Below are positions 1 through 8,621 of a stretch of 24,742 nucleotides of DNA, in pieces. Origin of the DNA: Corynebacterium sp. (GTDB lineage: Bacteria; Actinomycetota; Actinomycetes; Mycobacteriales; Mycobacteriaceae); NCBI RefSeq assembly GCF_030530965.1, contig NZ_JAUMTY010000006.1, forward strand, positions 29,030 through 53,771. The letters run 5' to 3'. Below the pieces are notes generated by a model, which was not told the origin of the DNA, searched no databases, and was given only the letters and a program-made list of their open reading frames with translations. Position numbers and translations under genes: made by a program. The stretch's first letter is position 1, and each line of letters begins with the position of its first letter.

Positions 1-1762
1 CGGTCACGCTCTCCACTTTCATATTTCCGGTGGTCAGCGTGCCCACGCGGTTGAAAAGCAGCATGTCGCACTCGCCCAGATCCCACATGACTTGCTCGTC
101 GCGGAACAAGATGCCGCGGCTGATCGCGCGCGCCAGCCCCAACCGCGAGGCCAGCGTCGTAGAGATAGCCAGAGACACCGGCCCCACACCCGTGAGCACC
201 GCCAAACTTGCCGCCAGCGCACCCGCCGCGTCCTTCATGATGAGGAACCAGTTCAGGAAGCACATCACGGCCAGCACAATCGCCCACGGGACCAGCAGCG
301 ATGCCGACCTGGTCGCCGTGCGCGTCGCCATGTGCTCGGCGTAATCACATTCCTCAACCCAGCGGTGCATGGCCGCCAGACGCGTCGTGTGCCCGGATCG
401 ATCAACACGGATCTTCAGGGTGTCGCCCATATTGCGCCCACCAGCGTAAATATGGGAATTCACCTTGACGACGGTCCGGTTACTGTGCCCCGACACCGGC
501 CCCGGACTAATTAACGACGACCCACCGACGACAACCCCGTCGACGGGAATGATGTCCCCCGGCGCGACCAGAATGTCCTCGCCAGGGTGGAGTTCCGCGG
601 CGCTGACGGACTGTTTCCGTGGCCCGTCGGCAGTTCGACGAATGACGGTGACCATCATCCCCGAATCCACGTTATGCGTGGACAGTAGCTCCATGCTGTG
701 CAGGCGGTTGCGTCGTGACAGGAGCCGCCCCAGGAGGACCAGGGTGGTCGCTCCGCAGGCGACGTCGAAAAAGACTTGCGGTTGGTGCTGGAAGACGAGC
801 CATTTGGGTGGCGACGTCCAGTCACCCTGTGGCCGCATAAAAACGACGGTGGCCACGGACCACACGTAGGCCACGGCGACGGCCAGCGAGGTGGCGGAGT
901 CGAGCGCGGCCATTTTGCGACGGAGGCCGCCGACAGCTGCCCGGTGGAAGGGCCACGCACAGTAGGACACGACGGGCAGCGCCAACCCAGCCGACACCCA
1001 CTGCCAGTATGGAAACTGCAGCCGCGGGAACAGGGCAATCGCCACCACGGGCACAGACAACGCGACTGCCACGATGAGCCGCAGTTTCGTGATCAAGGCG
1101 CGCGCCGTAAACAACGCCTCCATGTTGTCCGGCTTCTTCACGCGGAAGGGGTGGCGGGACAAGAACGACTCGTTGTGCCGACGATGCCGGCGTCGTTTCC
1201 GCTCTTTCCTCTCCTGCTCAGCCTCGGATTCGATGACCTGGCGGTACACGGATCCCAGTTTCTTGACGGCACTCACGCCGCTGGCCTGGAGGATCGAAAT
1301 GATGTGATCCACCGACATCGAGCTCGGTGCCGACACCCACGCCGTCGACGGGTTGCCGTAGACAATGCGCGCGGTCACACCGTCGACATCGGAGAGCATC
1401 TTTTCGATATCGCCCGCGTGGACAGCGTCCTCAAGCCCGTCCAACTCCAAGGTGAACGAGTGGTATGACTTTTCTTCGTCCTCGTCATTCAGCAGACCGG
1501 TGTGCCGACGCTCAACGCCCAGATCGCGGGCAGCATCGACGGCCGCCTTGATGGCGGTTTCAGACTTCTCCAGGGACTCCGGGTCCGCGGGAAGTAGCGA
1601 ACCATCCGCGGCGCGTCGATTATTACGGGGCGAGTACTTCCCCGAATAGGAACCATAGGGGCGACGGTGTCGTGGGAAATCTGTCGGGGGCTCGCCCGAT
1701 GCAGGCTTCTTGGGTGAGCTATCTGGCGTGTGGTCGTCGACAGCCGATTTTTTTACTGCCAT
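1..1762 (-). CDS. P1B-type (heavy-metal) ATPase homologue with degenerate catalytic motifs, 3' end outside window
   Basis: I read 587 codons without a stop from the ATG at 1762 to the window edge. The order is that of a P1B ATPase. A Pro/Ser/Arg-rich N-terminus is followed by an HMA-like fold at about residues 100-165. A very basic linker (KERKRRRHRRH) precedes six membrane spans, with the actuator domain between spans 4 and 5. The start of the phosphorylation domain comes last. Family landmarks remain recognisable, such as VFFDVACGATTLVLLGRLL, PGD..PVDG, and RGILFR before the P-domain. The functional residues do not match. The HMA domain has no CxxC, the actuator TGES is SGHS (424-427), the membrane CPC is GPV (527-529), and DKTGT is NRVGTLT with Asn571 in place of the phosphorylated Asp. 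The start codon overlaps the upstream gene by 10 nt, so the two are probably translationally coupled. It is probably not an active pump. A regulatory or scaffold pseudo-ATPase is possible. The nucleotide-binding domain lies outside the window. Confidence 0.85.
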   Translation of the reverse strand, partial: MAVKKSAVDDHTPDSSPKKPASGEPPTDFPRHRRPYGSYSGKYSPRNNRRAADGSLLPADPESLEKSETAIKAAVDAARDLGVERRHTGLLNDEDEEKSYHSFTLELDGLEDAVHAGDIEKMLSDVDGVTARIVYGNPSTAWVSAPSSMSVDHIISILQASGVSAVKKLGSVYRQVIESEAEQERKERKRRRHRRHNESFLSRHPFRVKKPDNMEALFTARALITKLRLIVAVALSVPVVAIALFPRLQFPYWQWVSAGLALPVVSYCAWPFHRAAVGGLRRKMAALDSATSLAVAVAYVWSVATVVFMRPQGDWTSPPKWLVFQHQPQVFFDVACGATTLVLLGRLLSRRNRLHSMELLSTHNVDSGMMVTVIRRTADGPRKQSVSAAELHPGEDILVAPGDIIPVDGVVVGGSSLISPGPVSGHSNRTVVKVNSHIYAGGRNMGDTLKIRVDRSGHTTRLAAMHRWVEECDYAEHMATRTATRSASLLVPWAIVLAVMCFLNWFLIMKDAAGALAASLAVLTGVGPVSLAISTTLASRLGLARAISRGILFRDEQVMWDLGECDMLLFNRVGTLTTGNMKVESVT

Positions 1763-2208
1763 AGCGAGCGAACTCCGAAATACGATCGTGCGGACGGCTG
1801 GACCATACACATCACAGCGATGGCCAGAAGAACAGCGATGAGGGCAAGGACAAACCCGCCGACGTGGATAACGAAAGCCATGATATTAAGAGCAATTCCG
1901 CCGGCCGTCAATGCGATCAGAACGACCCGGGCACGTCGGTTACCTGCCGACATGGGGGCGACGGCGAAACCGATGGCGCACCCCAGAAGAACATTGGCAA
2001 TGCCGACTATCCGCATATTTCGTTCCCACGCGTGAATGAAGTCAGAGTCCTCATGGCCGGTGTAGTGGGCGCTAGCTAAGATCAGGCCGGCCAGAACCAT
2101 CAGCACCGCAGCGATAATAAACACCCACCGGGCCGCTGTGACCATAGGTGGGCGTGGTTGACCTCCTGAGGGGGAGGTGGGCTCACTATCGGTGCTGGAC
2201 ATCGGCAT
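1753..2208 (-). CDS. Four-helix membrane protein of unknown function
   Basis: This 151-residue protein has a short Ser/Pro-rich cytoplasmic-looking N-terminus. Four hydrophobic segments follow, at about residues 25-46 (WVFIIAAVLMVLAGLILASA), 67-87, 94-113 and 115-135. I do not recognise the family. Between the first two helices lies a loop with acidic and His residues (HYTGHEDSDFIHAWE). Its 3' end overlaps the P-type ATPase homologue by 10 nt (TGG CAG TAA lies inside ATGGCAGTAA), which indicates translational coupling. It sits 70 bp downstream of another four-helix protein and belongs to the tail of the hem gene run. AAGG lies 7 nt upstream of the chosen ATG. A start two codons later is equally possible. 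Function is unknown. A partner of the neighbouring ATPase homologue is an inference from context only. Confidence 0.75.
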   Translation of the reverse strand: MPMSSTDSEPTSPSGGQPRPPMVTAARWVFIIAAVLMVLAGLILASAHYTGHEDSDFIHAWERNMRIVGIANVLLGCAIGFAVAPMSAGNRRARVVLIALTAGGIALNIMAFVIHVGGFVLALIAVLLAIAVMCMVQPSARSYFGVRSLWQ

Positions 2209-2278
2209 ACTTGTACCTTACGTGCCGATACCGTCTCTGTACTATTTTCAGGCGCTACTTTCGGGCGCTCGCATCGCC

Positions 2279-3232
2279 CTAGTTCCCGTCGCCCGAGTTA
2301 CCAGAGTCATCCTTGGGGGACGTTCCCCGCAGATAATCCGATGCTGGCGGCCGGGTAGAGAACCAAATACCCACCGCCGACAACACAGCCGACGCAATGC
2401 CTAGCGATCCTGTTGCCCATACGAACATATTGGACCCGACGTCCGGCACCGCGAATGCACCGCTCACGCCGTTCACAATCAGGTAGGCGGACCCCAGGAC
2501 CAAGAGGAACCGCGTCCACTTCTTCCCCTTCACGAATTGCCTGATCAGGAGAACAGCAACCAAGCTGGCCACAATGTAGAACACGGCAATCATCACCCCG
2601 CTGACCGAGGCGATGGCCGAATTACTGACATCTTCCGTGGACATGCCATACATATCTTTAGCCTGTTTGATGGCGGTATCCAGTATCGACGGGTTCGCAA
2701 TGACCTCGATCCCGGTCAGCACACCAAGAATCGCCTGCAGGAGTGCGGTCCACATCCACGCTGTCCGCGCATCCTTCACATCTTGAGGCGGCTCGGGCTG
2801 CTTTTTCTTGTCATCATTATTGTTCGAGGACGGCGACCCGGTCACGGCCTGCGGTGGCATCCCGTACCCACGGTTCGCGTCATCCGGGCTGTATCCGCCG
2901 CTCGCGTTATCGGGGCCGTACCCGCGGTTGGAGTCTCCTGGGTTTTGTGCTCCTCCCGGGGCCGGGGCACCTCCAGGGAGCGGATCGCCACTGACACCTG
3001 GTTCTCCCGGGGTCGGTTCACCTAAGCCCGACGACCCCGACTGGTCGGGTGTCGACGGCGGAGCAGGGTTCGGCTGTCCCGGCGTTGGCGCAGAACCCGA
3101 ACCTGGTGTCGGCGTTGATCCCGGCGTCGGGCCCGAACCAGGTTGCGGCCCGGATCCCGGCGCGGGCGACGCACCAGGGGTGGTTGCCATCCGCAGCGTC
3201 GGGGACAGATGTGTGTGCTCAGGTGAAGCCAT
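2279..3232 (-). CDS. Membrane protein with long Pro/Gly-rich N-terminal tail and four C-terminal helices
   Basis: The protein has 317 residues from the ATG at 3232. I prefer this start because GGAGG lies 5-7 nt upstream. The longer frame to 3295 has no ribosome binding site. Residues 10 to about 150 are low complexity. A run of PGSGP/PTPGS units is followed by Gly/Asn/Tyr-rich repeats (GYGPDNASGGYSPDDANRGYG) and then a charged KKKQPEPP stretch. The C-terminal half has four predicted membrane spans, beginning WMWTALLQAILGVLTGIEVI, VMIAVFYIVASLVAVLLI, FLLVLGSAYLIVNGVSG and WATGSLGIASAVLSAVGIWF. It ends in a polar tail. It lies 73 bp downstream of hemB in the same direction. I do not recognise a functional family. 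Proline-rich tails on small multi-helix proteins are common in the Corynebacteriales envelope. Confidence 0.8.
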   Translation of the reverse strand: MASPEHTHLSPTLRMATTPGASPAPGSGPQPGSGPTPGSTPTPGSGSAPTPGQPNPAPPSTPDQSGSSGLGEPTPGEPGVSGDPLPGGAPAPGGAQNPGDSNRGYGPDNASGGYSPDDANRGYGMPPQAVTGSPSSNNNDDKKKQPEPPQDVKDARTAWMWTALLQAILGVLTGIEVIANPSILDTAIKQAKDMYGMSTEDVSNSAIASVSGVMIAVFYIVASLVAVLLIRQFVKGKKWTRFLLVLGSAYLIVNGVSGAFAVPDVGSNMFVWATGSLGIASAVLSAVGIWFSTRPPASDYLRGTSPKDDSGNSGDGN

Positions 3233-3305
3233 AAATTCCTCCAATATGGGGCGGCAAACTACCGCAGCGGAGCATGGGGTGACGGGTGCGCGCAAACCGC
3301 GTGAC

Positions 3306-4355
3306 TTAGTTGTCCTTCAACCAGTGGGCTACCTCAGTGGCATAGTACGTGAAGATCATGTCCGCGCCGGCCCGTCGGATAGAAGTCAACGATTCCAGCA
3401 CGATGCGTCGCCTATCAATCCACCCCTTCTGCGCGGCGGCCTCAATCATGGAGTACTCACCGCTGACCTGGTACGCAGCTACGGGAACGGGCGAGAAATC
3501 CGCAACCTCGCGAACGACATCCAAGTACGCCATGGCCGGCTTGACCATCACCATGTCCGCACCTTCGTCGATATCCAGCTGCACCTCAAGCAACGATTCA
3601 CGCCGGTTCGCAGGATCCTGCTGGTAGGCCTTCCGATCGCCCTGCAGTGAGCATCCCACAGCATCGCGGAACGGCCCAAAGAATGCCGACGCATACTTCG
3701 CCGAGTACGCCATAATCGACACATCCTCATAGCCAGCGTCGTCGAGACCACGTCGGATCTCCGCGACCTGCCCATCCATCATTCCGGACGGGCTGACAAT
3801 GTGCGCCCCCGCCTTGGCCTGCGATACCGCCATTTTCACATACAGCGGCACGGTCTTGTCATTATTAACGACGACGGTCCCGTGCTTATCTTCCGTCAGC
3901 ACACCGCAGTGGCCGTGATCGGTGAATTCGTCCAGGCAGGTATCGGCCATGACCAGGATGCTGTCGCCGAATTCCTTGCGTACCGCGGCGATTCCGCGGT
4001 TGAGGATGCCGTCGGGGTTCCAGGCCTCGGACCCTTGGGCGTCTTTCTCCTCCTCGAGGGGGATACCGAACAGGTCAACGCACCGCACGCCGGCATCGCG
4101 CGCCTCGCGAACGGCGTCGATAAGAGAAGACACGGTGTGCTGATACTGCCCCGGCATGGATGGGATTTCTTCCGGCTGGTCAATACCGTCGCGGACAAAT
4201 AACACCTGGATCAGGTTAGCCGGATCTAAACGAGTCTCTGCAACGAAATCCCGCATCGTCGCCGACGTCCGCAAACGGCGGGGGCGACGTTGAAGACCTA
4301 AGCTATTGCGGGATGGGCGGTTCGTGCTCTGAGAGGATTCGTTAGTTTGTGACAT
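3306..4355 (-). CDS. hemB: Delta-aminolevulinic acid dehydratase (porphobilinogen synthase)
   Basis: HemB condenses two 5-aminolevulinate molecules into porphobilinogen in the cytoplasm. The whole family core is present. Residues RRPRRLRTSATMRDFVAET form the N-terminal signature. The metal-site segment is ADTCLDEFTDHGHCGVL. YSAKYASAFFGPFRDA and MVKPAMAYLDVV carry the two active-site lysines, and the C-terminus has SGEYSMIEAAAQKGW. The metal segment keeps two cysteines and has Asp at the middle position of the three-Cys zinc type, so it is a mixed or magnesium-leaning site. The ATG at 4355 gives 349 residues. An in-frame GTG at 4385, 5 nt after the hemD stop, would add ten residues and could be coupled to hemD. 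Neither start has a good Shine-Dalgarno. It is the fourth hem gene of the run. Confidence 0.96.
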   Translation of the reverse strand: MSQTNESSQSTNRPSRNSLGLQRRPRRLRTSATMRDFVAETRLDPANLIQVLFVRDGIDQPEEIPSMPGQYQHTVSSLIDAVREARDAGVRCVDLFGIPLEEEKDAQGSEAWNPDGILNRGIAAVRKEFGDSILVMADTCLDEFTDHGHCGVLTEDKHGTVVVNNDKTVPLYVKMAVSQAKAGAHIVSPSGMMDGQVAEIRRGLDDAGYEDVSIMAYSAKYASAFFGPFRDAVGCSLQGDRKAYQQDPANRRESLLEVQLDIDEGADMVMVKPAMAYLDVVREVADFSPVPVAAYQVSGEYSMIEAAAQKGWIDRRRIVLESLTSIRRAGADMIFTYYATEVAHWLKDN

Positions 4356-4390
4356 GCGCCCCAGGGTACTACGTGGTCCCGACACGCTAC

Positions 4391-6049
4391 TTACGAGGAC
4401 TTTTTCTTCTTCCGCACTTTCCTAGGAGGCGGCAGCTGCCCCGCCGCGCGCAAACCTGCCACATGTTCAGCGAGCGCGTCCACAAGTTCGGGAACCCCGG
4501 CTTCTTCCGGCACGACGTCAACGCGCAGGCCACATTCTTTCGCGGTCGCTGCCGCCATCGGGCCAATGCACGCAATGATCGTGCGCTGGTGAGGTTTCCC
4601 GGCAATCCCAACAAGGTTCTTCACCGTCGACGACGACGTAAAGCACACTGCGTCGAACCCGCCGGACTTAATCATGTGGCGGATATCGGCGCTGGGCGGG
4701 GCCGCGCGAACGGTACGGTAGGCCACCACATCGTCCACGTCCCAACCCAAGTCGATGAGGCCGTCAACCAGAACGTCGGTGGCGATATCCGCGCGGGGAA
4801 GGAAAACCCTGTTCACGGGGTCAATATCGGCATCATAGGGCGGGAAAACATCCACGAGTCCCGACGCGGAGCGTGCATTGGCCGGCGGCATGAGCTCGGG
4901 ATTAATGCCCAGGTCCGTCACGGCCTTGGCCGTTTTCTTCCCGACGGTCGCGATGCTCACACCAGCGAAGGCGCGAGCATCCAGGCCGATCGCGGTCAGT
5001 TTCTCCCACACAGCTTTCACCGCGTTCACCGACGTGAAGACGATCCACTGGTAGCGCCCGTCAACCAAGCCCTTGATGGCGCGTTCCATTTGGGCCGGGC
5101 TGCGCGGGGGCTCCACAGAGATCGTCGGCACCTCCCACGGGATCGCACCATGTTGAGCCAAGCGGGTGCTCATCGGCCCTGCCTGCGACTTCGCTCGGGG
5201 CACCAACACCGACCAGCCGTACAACGCCCGGTTTTCCCACCACGAATACTTGTTGCGCGCACCGACCTCGACGCCAATAGTGACCACCAAATGACCTGGC
5301 AGATCGCCCTCGCACGATGTCAACGTGCCCAAGGTGACGTCGTAGGTTTTCTGCAGTCGCGTGGTGCCGTTCACCGTGACGGTGGCCGGCGTGCTTTCGG
5401 GCAGACCGCGGTCCACCAGCCGGGACTCGATGACGGGGAGATCCTGCGCCTCCGCCTGGAGAACCAGCGGCTGGGGTGCCTGAGCAAGACGATCCCACGT
5501 CGCGGTATCGTCGCTACCCGTCACATCCGTTTCGGTAAAACTCGAACCAACAGCGATACCAGCGAAGGACGGAACCGTCGAGGGAACCGACATTCCCGGA
5601 ACAACCTGGAAATCAGCATCGTGAGCAGCAACAGCACTAATTTCCGCCAACACCGAGGTGTTACCCAACGGGTTGCCCGCGACCAGGCGAATAACGTCGG
5701 TACCCGTGGCAGCCTGAGCCAACATGGCATCGGCCGTCGCCTGCGGGTCACTCTCGGGGCTGCGAATATTCGCCGCCGTCGGGGGCGGAGGGGGCGTTGG
5801 CCGTCGGCGAGACCCTTTTGCTTTCGCTTCCTCCACCATCCGAGCAAACTCTTGCTCGGCTTCCTCTACTTTTTCGCGCGGGACGGGGACATCATGTCCC
5901 ACGAGGCGGCAAATAGATTCACCGACGCCGTCATCCACCCATGCGTCCGCAATAGATGTCAGAACTTCTCGTGCGCGCACCGTTAAGAGGTCAGGGTTAC
6001 CGGGGCCGGCACCGACGAACAGGATGCGCCCTGGAGTCGAGTTGGTCAT
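4391..6049 (-). CDS. hemD: Fused uroporphyrinogen-III C-methyltransferase-like / uroporphyrinogen-III synthase
   Basis: This 552-residue fusion has two parts. Residues 1 to about 250 follow the SUMT/CysG fold (VGAGPGNPDLLTVRAREVL at the N-terminus, VIRLVAGNPLG, FQVVPGMSVPSTVPSFAGI). Residues from about 270 to 540 are HemD, including YGWSVLVPRAKSQAGPMS, VDGRYQWIVFTSVNAVKAVW, NRVFLPRADIATDVL and GFDAVCFTSSSTVKNLVGI. HemD closes and inverts the D ring of hydroxymethylbilane to give uroporphyrinogen III. The methyltransferase half is divergent. GNPLG stands where active SUMTs have GDPFVFG, and a Pro-rich low-complexity insert occupies about residues 75-92. From memory, the mycobacterial homologue of this fusion is similarly divergent, so the N-terminal half may not methylate. 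AAAGGA lies 5 nt before the ATG. The C-terminus is Lys-rich (RKVRKKKKSS). Confidence 0.93.
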   Translation of the reverse strand: MTNSTPGRILFVGAGPGNPDLLTVRAREVLTSIADAWVDDGVGESICRLVGHDVPVPREKVEEAEQEFARMVEEAKAKGSRRRPTPPPPPTAANIRSPESDPQATADAMLAQAATGTDVIRLVAGNPLGNTSVLAEISAVAAHDADFQVVPGMSVPSTVPSFAGIAVGSSFTETDVTGSDDTATWDRLAQAPQPLVLQAEAQDLPVIESRLVDRGLPESTPATVTVNGTTRLQKTYDVTLGTLTSCEGDLPGHLVVTIGVEVGARNKYSWWENRALYGWSVLVPRAKSQAGPMSTRLAQHGAIPWEVPTISVEPPRSPAQMERAIKGLVDGRYQWIVFTSVNAVKAVWEKLTAIGLDARAFAGVSIATVGKKTAKAVTDLGINPELMPPANARSASGLVDVFPPYDADIDPVNRVFLPRADIATDVLVDGLIDLGWDVDDVVAYRTVRAAPPSADIRHMIKSGGFDAVCFTSSSTVKNLVGIAGKPHQRTIIACIGPMAAATAKECGLRVDVVPEEAGVPELVDALAEHVAGLRAAGQLPPPRKVRKKKKSS

Positions 6050-6125
6050 GGAGATCCTTTAAAGCGGGGTCGAACCGCGGCTAATTTTGACTAAAAGAGA
6101 ATAAATCCTACTACGTGCTCAATCC

Positions 6126-6182
6126 AAAACGACGACACCCTCCGACATCACAGACAGGGGCTAGTGCCCGGCCGACGGAGGG
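6126..6182 (-). terminator. Nested hairpin between hemC and hemD (possible attenuator or processing site)
   Basis: A 7-bp outer stem (6138-6144 with 6176-6182) encloses a 4-bp inner hairpin, GGGC TAGT GCCC (6158-6169). It begins 17 nt past the hemC stop. On the transcribed strand TTTT follows about 9 nt beyond the stem. The long loop and the distance to the T-run make this a weak terminator at best. It may partly uncouple hemD expression from hemA-hemC. Confidence 0.3.
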
Positions 6183-6198
6183 CCCCACACCGGCGCAC

Positions 6199-7086
6199 TC
6201 ACATCAAATCCATCGCGCCATGCGCACGTAGATACTCCGCTGCTTGGTGGCCAATGTCCTCGGTTGGTTCGCCTTCGGAACTCCACGTCACACGCTCAGA
6301 ACCGTCCACCGCGAACACGCCCGCGCGGAACGAATCCTCCGTCGCGTAGGCACCCACGGGGGCGGTACACCCCGCGTTCAATGAGGCCAAGACGGCACGC
6401 TCCGCGATAGCCCGACGGTGCGACATCTCGTGATCAAGCACACGAATCGCATACAGGGCTTCATCGGAAGAATTCTCGTTCCCCTCAGCGACGGCCTCCA
6501 CCGCAAGCGCACCCTGCGCCGGAGCGGGCAGCACCGTGCCCACATCCAGCGTTTCCGTCGCCTCCCCCAGGCGACCAAGACGCTCCACACCGGCACGCGC
6601 CAAAATCACCGCGTCCAGGTCCTTCTCTAACCGCCCGATACGCGTATCGACGTTGCCGCGGATGGGCACGACGGTGCAGTCCGGCCTCAGCGCCCGGACC
6701 TGCCCCATGCGCCGCGGAGCGCCGGTTCCAATCGTCGACCCGGCCGGCAAGTCCGCCAGCGGAATCCTGTCGCGGGAGAACACCACGTCACGGGCGTCGA
6801 CCCTGGGCGGAACGGCCAAACGAAAACGCGGGTCAGGTGCCGTCGGCAAGTCTTTAAAAGAATGCACAGCCAACGAGCACTCACCCGCGGCAAGTGCCGT
6901 GCGGAGTGTCTGCGTGAACACTCCGACACCGATCCGTGCAACAGGAGTACCAGCACCCTGTGACGCGTCCCCCGGTGTATGAACTGTGAATAGTTCAGCT
7001 TCTAATCCGGCGGAAATCAGCGCGTCCCGGACGTGCCCAGCTTGGGTTAATGCAAGCGCGGAACCCCTGGTGCCAATACGAATCAT
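6199..7086 (-). CDS. hemC: Hydroxymethylbilane synthase (porphobilinogen deaminase)
   Basis: HemC polymerises four porphobilinogens into hydroxymethylbilane. The 295-residue length is normal. Signatures are IRIGTRGSALALTQA at the N-terminus, the substrate-binding segment AVHSFKDLPT at 73-82, and IRGNVDTRIGRLE. LPAPAQGALAVE and NAGCTAPVGAY follow. Cys240 in the last motif is where the dipyrromethane cofactor attaches. One local variation is GTGAPRRMGQ where most relatives have GTGSPRRxAQ. The ATG overlaps the hemA stop by 4 nt (ATGA), so hemA and hemC are translationally coupled. It is the second gene of the heme run. Confidence 0.96.
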   Translation of the reverse strand: MIRIGTRGSALALTQAGHVRDALISAGLEAELFTVHTPGDASQGAGTPVARIGVGVFTQTLRTALAAGECSLAVHSFKDLPTAPDPRFRLAVPPRVDARDVVFSRDRIPLADLPAGSTIGTGAPRRMGQVRALRPDCTVVPIRGNVDTRIGRLEKDLDAVILARAGVERLGRLGEATETLDVGTVLPAPAQGALAVEAVAEGNENSSDEALYAIRVLDHEMSHRRAIAERAVLASLNAGCTAPVGAYATEDSFRAGVFAVDGSERVTWSSEGEPTEDIGHQAAEYLRAHGAMDLM

Positions 7087-8621
7087 GAATGCCCTTTCTT
7101 CACATCCGATCCATCATGTCGCAGCCCCATGATCGCGCCCATACCGCGAGGGTCAGCGGGATCAGGCAAGGCCATAGGAACAGCGTAGTTGGTCAATGAC
7201 GAATCTGGTTGCGGCACAGAGGGCTCGGGCCGTCCTTCGGCCGCCGACGGGTATTCCACATCGTCCAGGCCGAACAAGTCCCGGATCGCATCCGAATAGG
7301 TCATATCCGTGTGGCCAGCCAGTTTCTTGAGCTGGACCGTCGGCGTGTGCATGAGCTTGTCCACGACGCGCTTCATGGCACTGTGGACTTCTTTGCGTTC
7401 CTTCTCGCTCAGGTCCGGGGTGCGGGAATCGATCCGGTCCAGCTCACTGCGCAAAATGTCCGCACCGCGACGGCGCAGCGCCTTCACCGTCGGCACGACA
7501 TCTTGGCTGCGAATGCGCTCGACGTACGACCGCAGTTCCTCGGCGACGATGGACCGTGCCAGTGCAGCCGCATCATCGGAAACGACGCTGGGCTGGGCGC
7601 TTTCTGGCAACCCCTGGTTGTGCTTGACGACGTCGCTCTGGTCCTCGAGGGCAGCGCGACGCTCTTTCTGCATCGTGTCGATATTCAACACGGTCACGCC
7701 CGGGCGAGGAGCGCACACGACGTCGCGAGGAAGAGACAGGTCACAAATGACGAGGTTGGCTGAGGTTGCGGACGAATCCCCGTGATGCTGTTCCGCGCGA
7801 GCCGCGAGAGCCTGGTCAACCATCGGAGTATCAACCAACGGGTCCAAGGCTCCAGTAGCGGTGACGACGATATCCGCGCGGGACATCTCTGTCACAAGGT
7901 CGGATAGATCGGTCGCATCTGCGGATACACCCACTTCACGGGCGTGGGACGCCACATTCTGCGCGCGACCGAGCGTGCGGTTAGCAATGGTCATCGACGC
8001 GCCGAGACGGCCAAGATGCGTCGACGCTAACGAGGCCATCGCACCGGCCCCCACCACGAGCGCGTGACGGCCGTCGAGGTTGTCAACCCCCATCGCGTCC
8101 AGGGCCTGGCGAACGGCGAAGGACACCATCGACGGGCCTTCGTCGTCAATATCGGTCTCGGCATGAACGCGCTTGCCTGTGCGCAGCGCACGATGTGCCA
8201 ATTCATGCAGCCCGTGCCCGATAGTGCCGTCCTCTGTGGCGCTGGCGTAGGCGTCGCGAATCTGGCCAATAATCTGCTGCTCCCCCACAACCATGGAGTC
8301 CAGGCCGGCAGCAACGCGGAGCATGTGTTCCACGGCGGACTCGGCGTACCGCACATATAAGTGCGGGAACAGTTCCGACACCGACGCGCCCGAATACCGC
8401 GAAATGGTATCGACGATGTGCTCCACCGTGGGGTGGAAACCCTCACACACCACGTAGAACTCTGTGCGGTTGCACGTGGAAACGATCAATGCCTCAGAAA
8501 TAAACGGCTCAGTTAGAAGGTCCGCCGCCACCTTAGGGCGGTCCTCCGCACTTACCGTAGCCCGCTCCAACAAGGAAACAGGTGCACATCGATACGACAT
8601 GCCTACGAGCACAATGCTCAC
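7083..8621 (-). CDS. hemA: Glutamyl-tRNA reductase
   Basis: HemA reduces glutamyl-tRNA(Glu) to glutamate-1-semialdehyde with NADPH, the first committed step of the C5 heme pathway and its usual control point. The catalytic cysteine is Cys50 in IVSTCNRTEFY. Other signatures are AGLDSMVVGEQQIIGQIRDAY, the Rossmann region ALVVGAGAMASLASTHL, and CDLSLPRDV. A C-terminal dimerisation domain contains VKALRRRGADILRSELDR. At 512 residues it is longer than the typical 430-470. The excess is an Asp/Pro-rich C-terminal tail after the dimerisation domain. The start is GTG at 8621, with AGGAGG about 7 nt upstream. It opens the hem run, and its stop overlaps hemC by 4 nt. The upstream region is long and gene-free, consistent with complex transcriptional control. 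Confidence 0.96.
   Translation of the reverse strand: MSIVLVGMSYRCAPVSLLERATVSAEDRPKVAADLLTEPFISEALIVSTCNRTEFYVVCEGFHPTVEHIVDTISRYSGASVSELFPHLYVRYAESAVEHMLRVAAGLDSMVVGEQQIIGQIRDAYASATEDGTIGHGLHELAHRALRTGKRVHAETDIDDEGPSMVSFAVRQALDAMGVDNLDGRHALVVGAGAMASLASTHLGRLGASMTIANRTLGRAQNVASHAREVGVSADATDLSDLVTEMSRADIVVTATGALDPLVDTPMVDQALAARAEQHHGDSSATSANLVICDLSLPRDVVCAPRPGVTVLNIDTMQKERRAALEDQSDVVKHNQGLPESAQPSVVSDDAAALARSIVAEELRSYVERIRSQDVVPTVKALRRRGADILRSELDRIDSRTPDLSEKERKEVHSAMKRVVDKLMHTPTVQLKKLAGHTDMTYSDAIRDLFGLDDVEYPSAAEGRPEPSVPQPDSSLTNYAVPMALPDPADPRGMGAIMGLRHDGSDVKKGHS

Noticed and set aside
1..1762. Frameshift or sequencing error as the explanation for the odd ATPase motifs
   Set aside because: I translated line by line. 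The frame is continuous from the start to the window edge, and family landmarks appear in the correct frame on both sides of each altered motif.
4349..5986. Plus-strand open frame of 545 codons opposite hemB/hemD
   Set aside because: Its product is Arg/His-rich and low complexity and has no domain. The minus strand at the same place encodes a full CysG-HemD protein. It is an antisense shadow caused by GC-rich codon use.
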